From positions 71,237-135,236 of the forward strand of contig NZ_RQTJ01000003.1 of NCBI RefSeq assembly GCF_003858535.1: 64,000 bases of DNA, written 5' to 3'. Below the pieces are notes generated by a model. It saw only the letters and a list, made by a program, of their open reading frames with translations. It searched no databases and was not told where the DNA came from. How positions within the stretch are numbered: position 1 is the stretch's first letter; every line of letters starts with the position of its first letter. The DNA is from Paenimyroides viscosum (GTDB lineage Bacteria; Bacteroidota; Bacteroidia; Flavobacteriales; Flavobacteriaceae). A program made the translations under genes and the position numbers. Shown piece after piece: positions 51,737 through 60,364 of this stretch.

Positions 51737-52942
51737 CTAAACAAACATTTGCTGCAACATGGCTTTTTTAAAGCTTTGCGTTTGACTAATTTGCTCGTTT
51801 ACTTTTTCTATACTTTCATCTATAGCCGACAAGAAATCTGCGATTTTTTGTTGTTCGGGTAAACAAGGAAAAGGTATTACAAAATCACTTAAAACTTCTT
51901 TAGTTATCGTTTTTATTGTACCTCCTGGAGCTTTGTGTTTTTCAATTTCAAATAATAGAAATAAACAATATTTGTAATAATCAATATGTAGTTTAATATC
52001 CAAGGAAGTTATAATTAATAATGTACGATCTACATAACAATCAAATTCAGTAATAGCGATTCTTCCTATTGATCCTTGAATTGTAATTAATAAAGTACCT
52101 TTTTTCACAAAGACACTTGATTTTGTAGCTAAGGAACTAATTTTTCTTTTCGTATTTTGTTTTAGTTTAAAATTATCGTCAACATCATAAACTTGAACAA
52201 ATGGATAACCATTTTCGTCATCGTACCATTTAGCTAATCCATAAGGCTGAGGAAAACTACCTCTTCTAAATTCCGAAATTTCCTTTAATCTCTTTTCTTC
52301 CCATTCTGGATATGTTTCCATAAGCTCCACTTCGACAGGCTCCACTTCGACAGGCTCAGTGTGACATTGAGTAGGTTTAAAACGAATTTCTTGCGAAAAC
52401 AACTTTTGCATCATGGCTTTTTTGTACAACACCAATTGTTCTTTCTTTTCTTCTAATAAATTGATTTTTTTATCTATTGTAGATAAATAACCGGCTATTT
52501 TTTGTTGTTCGGGAAGGGAGGGAATTATTTTTTTTAAATCATGAACATCATTTCTATTCAAAGTTGGAACAGTTGATCCTGCATTATATTTTGTGAAATC
52601 TAATTTCAAGAAAAAATAATAAATAAATTTTGGCTGATTTCCTTTGAAATCAGTAACCCATAAAGAAGTATTATGAGGCCAATATTTACCTTCTACATAA
52701 TGAATTTTCCCAATTGTTCCTGACCTTCCTGTAATAATTCCAGGACCATCTACCTTAAATGAATTATGATAATTTTGAATTCCATTAGAATAAACTACAG
52801 GGTATTCTCCATAAATTAATTCCGTTGATGGTAAATCGAAACCACGTTGAAGTGGTGCTATATCTTTTATTTTTTTTAAACTCCAATCTCCATCAAACTC
52901 AGGAAATCGCAATTTAGGTTGTAGTGTATGTTGTTGTTTCAT
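51737..52942 (-). CDS. hsdS: Type I restriction enzyme specificity subunit S
   Basis: The start at 52942 (M-K-Q-Q-H-T-L-Q-P-K-L-R-F-P-E-F) is typical for HsdS; the upstream frame to 53041 reads through a REP repeat and is rejected. The protein has 401 residues and two target recognition domains: TRD1 ~20-150 (W-S-L-K-K-I-K-D-I-A-P-L-Q-R-G) and TRD2 ~212-350 (W-E-E-K-R-L-K-E-I-S-E-F-R-R-G). Each is followed by a helix with L-P-E-Q-Q-K-I-A. Just before TRD2, residues ~193-207 hold C-H-T-E-P-V-E-V-E-P-V-E-V-E-L, an in-frame dispersed repeat with a duplicated 5-residue unit. Confidence 0.92.
   Translation of the reverse strand: MKQQHTLQPKLRFPEFDGDWSLKKIKDIAPLQRGFDLPSTELIYGEYPVVYSNGIQNYHNSFKVDGPGIITGRSGTIGKIHYVEGKYWPHNTSLWVTDFKGNQPKFIYYFFLKLDFTKYNAGSTVPTLNRNDVHDLKKIIPSLPEQQKIAGYLSTIDKKINLLEEKKEQLVLYKKAMMQKLFSQEIRFKPTQCHTEPVEVEPVEVELMETYPEWEEKRLKEISEFRRGSFPQPYGLAKWYDDENGYPFVQVYDVDDNFKLKQNTKRKISSLATKSSVFVKKGTLLITIQGSIGRIAITEFDCYVDRTLLIITSLDIKLHIDYYKYCLFLLFEIEKHKAPGGTIKTITKEVLSDFVIPFPCLPEQQKIADFLSAIDESIEKVNEQISQTQSFKKAMLQQMFV
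52325..52366 (-). repeat. REP-like element inside hsdS with a 15-bp tandem duplication
   Basis: On the + strand the unit CTCCACTTCGACAGG occurs twice in tandem (52325-52339 and 52340-52354), followed by CTCAGTGTGACA. The 24 bases 52343-52366 are identical to 52991-53014 outside the gene. On the coding strand it encodes E-P-V-E-V twice between the two specificity domains, and a 15-bp change would preserve the frame. Confidence 0.85.
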
Positions 52943-53164
52943 TTTGTTTTTTATTAAAGTTTTACCTTTTAAGTTTTGTATGAGATTCTGCACTTCGACA
53001 GGCTCAGTGTGACAATCTCCTCTTGTGAGATTCTGAAACAAGTTCAGAATGACAAAAAATTCATTTTAGAGATGTTTCGACAAGCTCAACATGACAGGCT
53101 CTCTGTGTTATTAAATTCGTGTTCTCGATACAATTTTCTTCGAAAATCACTCGAACTGACGCAT
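52943..53164. repeat. REP-like repeat cluster between hsdM and hsdS
   Basis: The 222-bp gap is built of dispersed repeat words: CACTTCGACAGGCTCAGTGT (52991-53010, matching the copy inside hsdS), CTGAAACAAGTTCAGAATGA near 53030, TTTCGACAAGCTCAACATGA near 53076, and ACTCGAACTGACG near 53150. Nothing in it is coding. It may affect mRNA stability between the two genes. Confidence 0.7.
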
Positions 53165-54715
53165 TTAAAAAGGTGTGGGTATCTGTAATTCATCACAAAA
53201 TGAAGCTAACTTTTTATCTACTTCTGATAACTCGGTATTAATAGCTTTTAAACGCTCGGTTACTTGCTGTACGTCAATAGCTTCTTCTTCTTCAAACGTA
53301 TCTACATAACGCGGTATGTTTAAATTGTAATCGTTTTCGGCAATTTCGGCAAGCGTAGCTATGTGGCAATATTTATCAATTTCTTGTCGGTTGGCATACG
53401 CATCTACAATACGTTGTATGTCTTCGTCGCGCAATTTGTTTTGCGTACCTTCTTTTATAAAATTGCCTTCGCCGCTGGCATCAATAAACACGATGTTATC
53501 ATCGGCTTTACGGCATTTTTTCAATACTACAATACAGGTAGGAATACTGGTTCCGTAAAAAATATTGGCGGGTAAACCAATAATGGCATCAATAGCGTTT
53601 AATTCTTTAATAAAATATTCGCGAATAACGCCTTCGGCAGCGCCACGAAACAATACGCCATGCGGAAATACCGAAGCAACGGTTCCGTTATCGGCTAATT
53701 GGTAATACATGTGCTGTAAAAAAGCAAAATCGGCTTTGGTTTTGGGTGCTAATTTTCCGAAAGAATTAAAACGAACATCGGAGGCGTTTAACGGATTGGC
53801 ATCACCTTTCCAATTGGCCGAAAAAGGCGGATTGGCAACAATGGCTTCAAATCGTTGGTCTTTATGGCGTGGTTCTTCTAACGTATCATCTTGCTCTATA
53901 TTAAAACGCGAGTAATGCACGTTGTGCAAAATCATGTTCATTCGAGCCAAGTTGTACGTGGTTGGGTTTAACTCTTGTCCGTAAAAATCAGCTACCTTGG
54001 TTTGTTTGGCTACACGCAATAACAACGAACCCGAACCGCAAGTTGGATCGTAAACCGAACGAATTTTGTCTTTCCCTAAAGTTACAATTTTAGCCAAAAT
54101 GGTAGAAACCTCTTGAGGCGTATAAAACTCCCCCGCCGATTTTCCTGCTCCTGCTGCAAATTGTTTGATTAAGTATTCGTAGGCATCACCCAAAACATCG
54201 GATTCGATATCTTCTAATTTAAAATCGATTTCGTTTAGTTTCGCAAGTATTTCTACAATTACCTCGTTGCGTTTATCGGGTGTTTTACCTAATTTAGACG
54301 AAGCCAAATCTACATCTTGGAACAGTCCAATGAAATCTTCTTCCGATTCCGTTCCCATTGTAGATTGCTCAATGTAGTTAAGCGTTTGCTCTAATTCTTC
54401 GATAATGTAGGTATTAGCACCTCTTTTAATCAATGCTTCTAATAATTGATCCGGAGCCAAAAAGAAACCTAATTGTGCCAACGATTCTTCTTTAATCGCT
54501 TCTAACGTTTCAGCATCGGTTACATGATGATATTCTTTTACCTCTTCATCTTCCAATAACGAATTGGCGTAAAGATGTTGTTTTTCAGATAAGTATTTAA
54601 AGAAAATAAATCCTAAGATGTAATTACGGTATTCATCGGCATTGATTCTACCACGTAAAGTATTGGCAACATCCCAAAGTTTTTGTTCCAGGATTTGTTT
54701 GTTATTTTCAGACAT
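53165..54715 (-). CDS. hsdM: Type I restriction-modification DNA methyltransferase subunit M
   Basis: Start 54715 (M-S-E-N-N-K-Q-I-L-E-Q-K-L-W) gives a 516-residue N6-adenine methyltransferase of normal length; the longer frame to 54778 adds an unlikely hydrophobic leader. An N-terminal helical HsdM_N domain spans ~1-150. The SAM-binding motif Y-D-P-T-C-G-S-G-S-L-L is near 220-230, and catalytic motif IV A-N-P-P-F-S near 290. It methylates adenines in the two half-sites chosen by HsdS and protects host DNA. First gene of the hsdM-S-R operon, which extends to the nuclease/ATPase pair at 45-48.5 kb. Confidence 0.95.
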   Translation of the reverse strand: MSENNKQILEQKLWDVANTLRGRINADEYRNYILGFIFFKYLSEKQHLYANSLLEDEEVKEYHHVTDAETLEAIKEESLAQLGFFLAPDQLLEALIKRGANTYIIEELEQTLNYIEQSTMGTESEEDFIGLFQDVDLASSKLGKTPDKRNEVIVEILAKLNEIDFKLEDIESDVLGDAYEYLIKQFAAGAGKSAGEFYTPQEVSTILAKIVTLGKDKIRSVYDPTCGSGSLLLRVAKQTKVADFYGQELNPTTYNLARMNMILHNVHYSRFNIEQDDTLEEPRHKDQRFEAIVANPPFSANWKGDANPLNASDVRFNSFGKLAPKTKADFAFLQHMYYQLADNGTVASVFPHGVLFRGAAEGVIREYFIKELNAIDAIIGLPANIFYGTSIPTCIVVLKKCRKADDNIVFIDASGEGNFIKEGTQNKLRDEDIQRIVDAYANRQEIDKYCHIATLAEIAENDYNLNIPRYVDTFEEEEAIDVQQVTERLKAINTELSEVDKKLASFCDELQIPTPF

Positions 54716-54940
54716 TGTTTTTAAATATGTTTTGCGTAAATATAACAAAATGTGAAATAATAACCGAAAGTAAAGCAAAGGAAAATATACGCAGTGCTAT
54801 CTAACGGATAAGGAATTTGTCTATATGTTCAAATAACAGCATTTTATACGCCATTACCTGTCGTTATGCATAAAAACAGAAAAAATTGATAAGCTATAAG
54901 AAGAGATAATAACAGCCTATTTGGAATAGTTTTTCAAAAA

Positions 54941-55411
54941 TCAGTATTCTTCCTCCTCATCATCCAAAAAATCAAGTTCATTGTCTTGCTGTTTGTAATC
55001 ATGTGCAATACCTGGCGGGTTGAACAAACCCCAGGTATCGGTAATAAAATGTTTGTTGTTGAACGCAGCAACCCATTCTACAAACAACAGTCGGAACTCT
55101 TCGATTTGTGAGCGAATGATCTGGTAATATTCTACCTCTTCAAAACCAAGCATTTTTAGTGTGTGGTACGAAACCGTTAAATCACGTGCTGCCTTGCGGA
55201 TCAATGTGGCATTTTCCATTTTTATATCGTAGAGTTTAACCGCAAATGCTCCGGCTAACTTCGCCTGAATAAGCATGGCATCGCCCAGCAACTGACCTTT
55301 TAAGTCTATCAAAATAGAATCATCTTCAGGAAATAAACCGGTAATTGCTTTTAGGGTTTCAAAGATTTCTTCGGACTTTTTATAAATGGGTGTTTGCAAG
55401 TAATTTTTCAT
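54941..55411 (-). CDS. Hypothetical helical protein (156 aa)
   Basis: Not recognised. A soluble, mostly alpha-helical protein without signal peptide: helices at ~8-25 and ~36-75 (L-G-D-A-M-L-I-Q-A-K-L-A-G-A-F), ~78-125, and a final acidic tail (E-L-D-F-L-D-D-E-E-E-E-Y). The pattern is that of a small four-helix bundle, possibly related to the IVS-type family or to proteins linked with reverse-transcriptase retroelements, but diagnostic motifs are missing. It lies upstream of hsdM with 225 bp between and may mark the right edge of the defence island. Confidence 0.6.
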   Translation of the reverse strand: MKNYLQTPIYKKSEEIFETLKAITGLFPEDDSILIDLKGQLLGDAMLIQAKLAGAFAVKLYDIKMENATLIRKAARDLTVSYHTLKMLGFEEVEYYQIIRSQIEEFRLLFVEWVAAFNNKHFITDTWGLFNPPGIAHDYKQQDNELDFLDDEEEEY

Positions 55412-55485
55412 CTGTAACCGTTTTTATAAACATACAAAATTTTCTTGAATTGTAGTGGCTGCTAATGTGTTGCTGAGGTTGATGC

Positions 55486-55620
55486 AACTTCCCGATACAA
55501 AATTTCCTGCGCTTTGCTACAGAAATTTCACTCGAAGTGACGGTTGAAAGATTCAGATTAATACAAACTTCCCGATCCAAAATTTCCTGCGCTTTGTTAT
55601 GGAAATTTCACTCGAAGTGA
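55486..55620. repeat. Two direct copies of a 55-bp repeat (period 80 bp)
   Basis: 55486-55540 and 55566-55620 share AACTTCCCGAT, then CAAAATTTCCTGCGCTTTG, then AAATTTCACTCGAAGTGA. Each copy ends in the palindrome TCACT-CGA-AGTGA. Related words occur near 53150 and 39890, so this is another dispersed repeat family of the island borders. Confidence 0.8.
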
Positions 55621-56110
55621 TGTTTTTTTTAGTAAAACACACTTGCAATCAAGTTTAAAGGGAAATAACTTGTGAGCTATTAAAAATAAAGCTTAACTAC
55701 ATATCATCATAGGAAATATAGATGTTGTTAGGGTGATATACAAACATAATATTGTAAGAGACGTTTAAAATTATGTTTGCATAAAACTCAATAGCTTCGA
55801 TTTATTTGGCAATTGTAAAGTATAGTTATGAGAACGGTTAGCAGCCAGCACGGTTAACAAAGAGATTTGATAAGGAACTATTTTATAAAACGAAGGTTGT
55901 CTCCAACAATTTCACTTTAAGTGATAAGGTTAGGAGACAACCAATCTTTATTCATAGCAATTTTTTTGTGGTAACCAAACGTAATATATATTGATGGACT
56001 GTTAAGAAATAAACACATTACTTTACGCAACCGTTTTCACGGGGGTGATTTACTTTTACCAATAAACTTTACGAAAGTACCTATGTAGATTAACCTAGTG
56101 GTTAAGAAGG
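55621..56110. other. Non-coding region with a conspicuous hairpin
   Basis: No gene supported. Arms GGTTGTCTCC (55895-55904) and GGAGACAACC (55933-55942) are perfectly complementary and enclose a 28-nt loop with an inner TCACTTTAAGTGA hairpin. It could be a terminator-like or palindromic repeat element; the T run behind it is weak. Confidence 0.5.
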
Positions 56111-56794
56111 TTATTCTTCTGCAGCTTCGAAATTCACGTGTTCTTCGGCAATTTCGGTAAGCAGGTAATCTGTTTCTTCTTCTTCGTCTAACGTAGTTTC
56201 CAGCAAATCGGCTACTTTTTCGTGACCTAATGTAATTGCAATCTGTACCAAACCGCCATAGGTGGCAATTTCGTAATGCTCAACCTTTTGCGATCCGATG
56301 ATTATGGCAACATCGCGCGTCATAGAACCGTCTTTCGTGCTTTTAACCATTTCGTCGACTTCTTTCAAAATTCCGTCGATGGCATCGCATTTTTTCTTTT
56401 TAGCTTCTTCGCCCAAAAGTTTAAACACTTTTTCTAAACGCAGAATCTGTTTTTTTGTAACCAGCTCGTGGTCTTCAATAGCTTCCTGCAATTCTTCGGA
56501 AGTAGCCTTTTGCTTTATTTTTGCAAGCGATTCTTCTATTTTTCCTTCGGCATAATAAATATCCTGCAAGGCATCTAGAAAGAATTTCTCTAATTCTGAA
56601 TGACTGTTATTTTTTTCCATACCATTTTGTTTTGCATCCGTCTGTTTATCGGTTTCCTGAGCGGAATCATTCGTTTCATTGGCAGATTGCTGCTTTTTAC
56701 CAGCAACTGCTTTATTTTCTTCAACAGGAATTATTGTTGATTCTTCGCTTTTTGAAGGTGCCGTTTTTTCTGAGTTTTTATCTTTCTGATTCAT
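56111..56794 (-). CDS. DUF892 (YciE/YciF) ferritin-like stress protein, copy 3
   Basis: A 227-residue member of the YciE/YciF family with a much longer (~68-residue) disordered N-terminal tail rich in Lys, Glu, Ser, Asn and Gln. The core is F-F-L-D-A-L-Q-D-I-Y-Y-A-E-G-K-I-E-E-S-L, K-K-K-C-D-A-I-D-G-I-L-K-E, S-Q-K-V-E-H-Y-E-I-A-T-Y-G, and L-D-E-E-E-E-T-D. Di-iron-type Glu/His residues are kept. It is more diverged from copies 1 and 2 than they are from each other. It opens the second stress block together with the KGG protein gene, 52 bp away on the same strand. Confidence 0.92.
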   Translation of the reverse strand: MNQKDKNSEKTAPSKSEESTIIPVEENKAVAGKKQQSANETNDSAQETDKQTDAKQNGMEKNNSHSELEKFFLDALQDIYYAEGKIEESLAKIKQKATSEELQEAIEDHELVTKKQILRLEKVFKLLGEEAKKKKCDAIDGILKEVDEMVKSTKDGSMTRDVAIIIGSQKVEHYEIATYGGLVQIAITLGHEKVADLLETTLDEEEETDYLLTEIAEEHVNFEAAEE

Positions 56795-56846
56795 AATAGA
56801 CAGTTAAAAGATTATAAAATAAAAAGGGGAGTTTATCCCCCTTTTA

Positions 56847-57881
56847 TTAACTATTGTTGCTGCTGTTTCTACGTCCGCCAAATCCTGAACGGCTTTTACC
56901 AGAAGCCAAACCACCCATGCGGGCAATTTTTGTTCTTTTAGCTTTGCTCATTGATGCAAAACCACGATTTGATGTGTCGCCTGAACTGTTAGATGAGTTT
57001 CCACGACCTGATCCTGAATTAGATCCGCCTCTACCAGAACCTGAGTTCGATCCACGTCCTGAACCTGAATTAGATCCGCTTCTACCAGAGCTAGAGTTTG
57101 ATCCACGTCCTGATCCTGAATTAGATCCGCTTCTACCAGAGCTAGAGTTTGATCCACGTCCTGATCCTGATCCTGAGTTTGATCCACTACGTCCTGAACC
57201 TGAATTTGATCCACGTCCTGAACCTGAACCTGAGTTGGATCCACGTCCTGATCCTGAATTTGATCCACGTCCTGATCCTGAACCTGAGTTTGATCCGCTA
57301 CGACCCGAACCTGAGTTTGATCCACGTCCTGAACCTGAACCTGAGTTTGATCCGCTACGACCTGAACCTGAATTAGATCCACGTCCTGATCCTGAACCTG
57401 AGTTTGATCCACGTCCTGAACCCGAGTTTGATCCGCTACGAGATGAACCTGATCCACTGCGACCTGAACCTGAGTTCGATCCACGTCCTGATCCTGAACC
57501 TGATCCACGACCAGAACGACCTCTTGATGTAAACCTACCTTGAGAATCTCTCTCAAAATCGTCATCGTCGTCATCGTCGTCGTCATAATCTTCATCATCG
57601 TCGTCATAATCTTCATCATCGTCGTCGTCATAATCTTCATCATCCATATCGTCGTCATCGTAGTCGTCATCATCATAATCATCTGATGAATTGTCGTCGT
57701 TGAAATCGTCTTCGAAATCAGAGAAATCATCATCGTATTCCTCGTCTTCAGAGCCGTCTTCGTAACCGTGTTCGTATCCTAACTGATAAATTTCTTCATG
57801 TAATTCTCTCATATCGTCATGAGAAGATCCTTGTGAGCTTCGTGAGTTTGAACCTCGTCTGTTATTGTTTCTTGAATTCAT
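56847..57881 (-). CDS. KGG-motif stress protein with Asp-rich and Gly/Ser/Arg repeat regions
   Basis: A 344-residue modular disordered protein. Residues 1-40 are polar. About 40-115 is a dense acidic tract with runs of Asp broken by Tyr and Glu. About 120-300 is a perfect-looking low-complexity repeat of G-S-G-R-G-S-N-S / G-S-G-R-S-G-S-N-S units. The C-terminus R-G-F-A-S-M-S-K-A-K-R-T-K-I-A-R-M-G-G-L-A-S-G matches the stress-induced KGG/Con-10 motif. Opposite charges (Asp-rich front, Arg-rich repeat) suggest a phase-separating or desiccation-type protein; this is inference. The frame is supported by the clean start, the stop and the KGG motif. Confidence 0.75.
   Translation of the reverse strand: MNSRNNNRRGSNSRSSQGSSHDDMRELHEEIYQLGYEHGYEDGSEDEEYDDDFSDFEDDFNDDNSSDDYDDDDYDDDDMDDEDYDDDDDEDYDDDDEDYDDDDDDDDDFERDSQGRFTSRGRSGRGSGSGSGRGSNSGSGRSGSGSSRSGSNSGSGRGSNSGSGSGRGSNSGSGRSGSNSGSGSGRGSNSGSGRSGSNSGSGSGRGSNSGSGRGSNSGSGSGRGSNSGSGRSGSNSGSGSGRGSNSSSGRSGSNSGSGRGSNSSSGRSGSNSGSGRGSNSGSGRGGSNSGSGRGNSSNSSGDTSNRGFASMSKAKRTKIARMGGLASGKSRSGFGGRRNSSNNS
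57000..57530 (-). repeat. Coding minisatellite of the KGG protein
   Basis: About 530 bp made of near-identical GATCC(A/G)CGTCCTGA(T/A)CCTGA-type units in 18-24-bp periods (+ strand), encoding the Gly/Ser/Arg repeat. Because all units are multiples of three and free of stops, two other frames are open across it. Copy number is expected to vary between strains. Confidence 0.8.
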
Positions 57882-58586
57882 AATAAATTGGTTTGTATAA
57901 GTTAATATTTGTACAAGCTGCTAGCGTTTTGTATTGGTTCTAGCACAATAGGTATTCCCTTATATTATGTGCCACACTATTTATAAAACCAGGTAAAAAT
58001 GTAATCTTTTCCGCTGAATCATCGTACTGATTGCGCTTGTACCCAGTATAAATTATTTTAACAATTTGGTGGTTTTAATGAAGTGAGCCAGTACCTACGC
58101 AAGTAAAAAAAAATGTTTATTACTGACACATATTCGTTATTTTAACAAACACGAAAATTTAAATTAAAAAAATAAACTATAATTATTATTTTAACCATAT
58201 AAATGAATTTAAACTATATATAGTTATAATAAAGTGATTTTAAACAAATAAAACAGAGGTTTACTTTTTTTAACCAGACCTAATTTTTAAAGATTGAGCC
58301 ATAACACGCTATGAACATTTTGTACATAAAAGGAGGAATTTTTCCACATAATTATTTTTACTCTCAAAAACAGTCGCTACTACTACCTGACGGCAGTCAA
58401 TAATACTTTGTAAAAGACGAACTAACTGTAACCTAAACTATTCGTTAAGGGGTCATGAAGATTACCTGATTTTTAAACTTTTTAATTTTTTAATATATAG
58501 AACAAACTTCCTTGAATAACATAAACATGCTATTTGCAGTACAGAATTTGCTTGTGTATTAGCTACAAGTTAAAATATCTCACACT
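57882..58586. other. 700-bp intergenic region between divergent stress genes
   Basis: No coding frame of substance. AT-rich, without tandem repeats or a convincing hairpin. It presumably holds promoters for the KGG protein gene and the SDR operon; no exact -7 element could be assigned with confidence. Confidence 0.4.
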
Positions 58587-59444
58587 ATGAAAAGGAATTT
58601 ACAATTTGAAAGTCCGCTTACTGCGTTTTCGGAAAATGAAATTAGTTCATTTATGAAAATTACTCCGCAGTACACAACCGATGAGTATGAAGGATCGGAT
58701 AAATTACTTAATAAAAGTGTTGTTGTAACCGCCAGCGACAATGGAGTTGGCAAAGCGGTATCAATTGCTTTTGCGAAAGAAGGTGCCGATATTATTATGG
58801 TTTACAACCATTTAAAACACGAAAAAGAAGTAAAAAAAACGGTTAAGCTCATTGAAAAGCTCGGCAGAAAAGTCTGGTTGTTTAAATCGTGTACTTTTGA
58901 CGAGTTTAAATGTAAGCGGCTTTTTGAAAGCATCTTAAAAAAAGTTCCTAAAATTGATATTCTTGTAAACACTTTTGCCATATCAAATAAAAAGGATACA
59001 GAAACCGGGCATTATCTGTTGCGAAAAAACGATACGTTAAAGATACAGTCATTGTTTACATTGGGGCGATTGGCTCCAGATTATCTTAGCCCAAACGGCA
59101 TTATTATAAATTCGGCAACTTTGTGTGCGTATGCCCAACCCGATCAGCTAATTTTTTATTCGGCATTAAAAGCCGCCGTAAAAACTTATACGCACGAAAT
59201 GAACCGAATGCTTGCGCTAACCAAAAAAAGTTTGCGCATTAACGGCATTACTACTGGTTTTATCTGGTCTGATACCTTACCGGATGAATTACCTAATTAC
59301 GAAAACCTTCCAACAAACATGAATTCTGTAACACCAATGCATCCTTACGAAGTTGCGCCGTTGTATGTTTTTATTGCATCTCAAGAATCAAAATCAATAG
59401 CAGGCGAAACATTAGATGCCGGAGGAAAAATTTATAAATACTAA
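58587..59444 (+). CDS. Divergent SDR-family oxidoreductase (285 aa)
   Basis: A short-chain dehydrogenase paralogue of the next gene with a ~45-residue N-terminal extension. The nucleotide-binding motif reads T-A-S-D-N-G-V-G-K-A, where the neighbour has T-G-G-D-S-G-I-G-K-A, so the first glycine is lost. The N-N-A-G motif is replaced by N-T-F-A. The catalytic Y-x-x-x-K is kept as Y-S-A-L-K, and a Ser stands before it in N-S-A-T. Cofactor binding may be weakened or altered. The substrate is unknown. It is 11 bp before the canonical SDR gene in an apparent three-gene stress operon. Confidence 0.85.
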   Translation: MKRNLQFESPLTAFSENEISSFMKITPQYTTDEYEGSDKLLNKSVVVTASDNGVGKAVSIAFAKEGADIIMVYNHLKHEKEVKKTVKLIEKLGRKVWLFKSCTFDEFKCKRLFESILKKVPKIDILVNTFAISNKKDTETGHYLLRKNDTLKIQSLFTLGRLAPDYLSPNGIIINSATLCAYAQPDQLIFYSALKAAVKTYTHEMNRMLALTKKSLRINGITTGFIWSDTLPDELPNYENLPTNMNSVTPMHPYEVAPLYVFIASQESKSIAGETLDAGGKIYKY

Positions 59445-59455
59445 AAATAATCATT

Positions 59456-60343
59456 ATGAAAACAGAAAAAGAAAATAACATCCGCAACTATCCACATCCA
59501 CCTTTTCACGAGCCAAGACAAAATCCTCCCGCATCAGAAGATCAAATGGAACTAAAACCAGATCACGGTGAACATACATACATAGGCTACAACCGTATGA
59601 CCGATAAATGCGTTGTAATTACAGGTGGTGATTCCGGAATTGGAAAAGCCATAGCCATTGCATTTGCTCGCGAAGGAGCCGATGTGGTAATATCTTATTT
59701 AAGCGATGTAGAAGATGAAGATGCGAAAGATACCGCAGAATGGGTGCGAAAAGCCGGCAGAGAAGCTTTGCTGTTTAAAGGCGATATAAACGATAAAGCA
59801 ATATGCCAAGCGTTAATTGAAAGCACTGTAAAAAAATTCAAAAAAATTGATGTTCTTATAAACAATGCAGCATACCAAATGGGTCGGGAAACAATCGACG
59901 AAATAAGTACCGAAGAATGGCAGTTAACCTTTGATACCAATGTGTTGGCAATGTTTCATTTGTGCCAGTTAAGCATACCGTTTATGCCTAAAGGCAGCAG
60001 TATTATTAACACTACATCGGTAAACGCGTACCAACCCAACCCTACCCTTTTACCTTATGCGGCAACTAAAGCAGCAATACAAAATTACACGGCTAATTTA
60101 AATCAGATGTTGATTGAGCAAAAGAAAGATATTCGTGTAAATGCGGTTGCCCCTGGTCCGGTTTGGACACCATTAATTCCGAGTACGATTATTGATTATA
60201 AAGATTTTGGAAAGGATACTTCATTAAAAAGACCAGGACAACCTGTTGAAATTGCTCCGATTTATGTTTTTCTTGCATCAAAAGAATCATCGTATATCGG
60301 CGGAATTACCATTCCTGCAACAGGTGGAAAAATTGCCTATTAA
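59456..60343 (+). CDS. SDR-family oxidoreductase, YghA-like (295 aa)
   Basis: A classical-type short-chain dehydrogenase/reductase of the long N-terminal-extension group often annotated as general-stress oxidoreductase. T-G-G-D-S-G-I-G-K-A is near residue 59, N-N-A-A-Y-Q near 138, catalytic Ser in N-T-T-S-V-N, Y-A-A-T-K-A-A with catalytic Tyr/Lys near 200, and P-G-P-V-W-T-P near 235. It probably uses NAD(P)H; the substrate is not known. Duplicated from, or the parent of, the divergent SDR gene just upstream. Confidence 0.93.
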   Translation: MKTEKENNIRNYPHPPFHEPRQNPPASEDQMELKPDHGEHTYIGYNRMTDKCVVITGGDSGIGKAIAIAFAREGADVVISYLSDVEDEDAKDTAEWVRKAGREALLFKGDINDKAICQALIESTVKKFKKIDVLINNAAYQMGRETIDEISTEEWQLTFDTNVLAMFHLCQLSIPFMPKGSSIINTTSVNAYQPNPTLLPYAATKAAIQNYTANLNQMLIEQKKDIRVNAVAPGPVWTPLIPSTIIDYKDFGKDTSLKRPGQPVEIAPIYVFLASKESSYIGGITIPATGGKIAY

Positions 60344-60364
60344 AATTCAATCTCATAAATAAAT

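Noticed and set aside
53363-53575. 70-residue + strand frame inside hsdM
   Set aside because: It lies fully within the well-supported methyltransferase coding region on the other strand and shows no family features.
56854-57543. 229-residue Pro/Glu/Asp-rich frame on the + strand opposite the KGG protein
   Set aside because: It is the complementary reading of the Gly/Ser/Arg repeat. The minus-strand frame has a sensible start, an acidic block and a recognisable KGG motif, so the + frame is a by-product of the repeat.
56948-57733. 261-residue frame in another minus-strand phase of the same repeat
   Set aside because: It is open only because the repeat units are multiples of three and stop-free; it covers no recognisable domain and lacks the KGG end.
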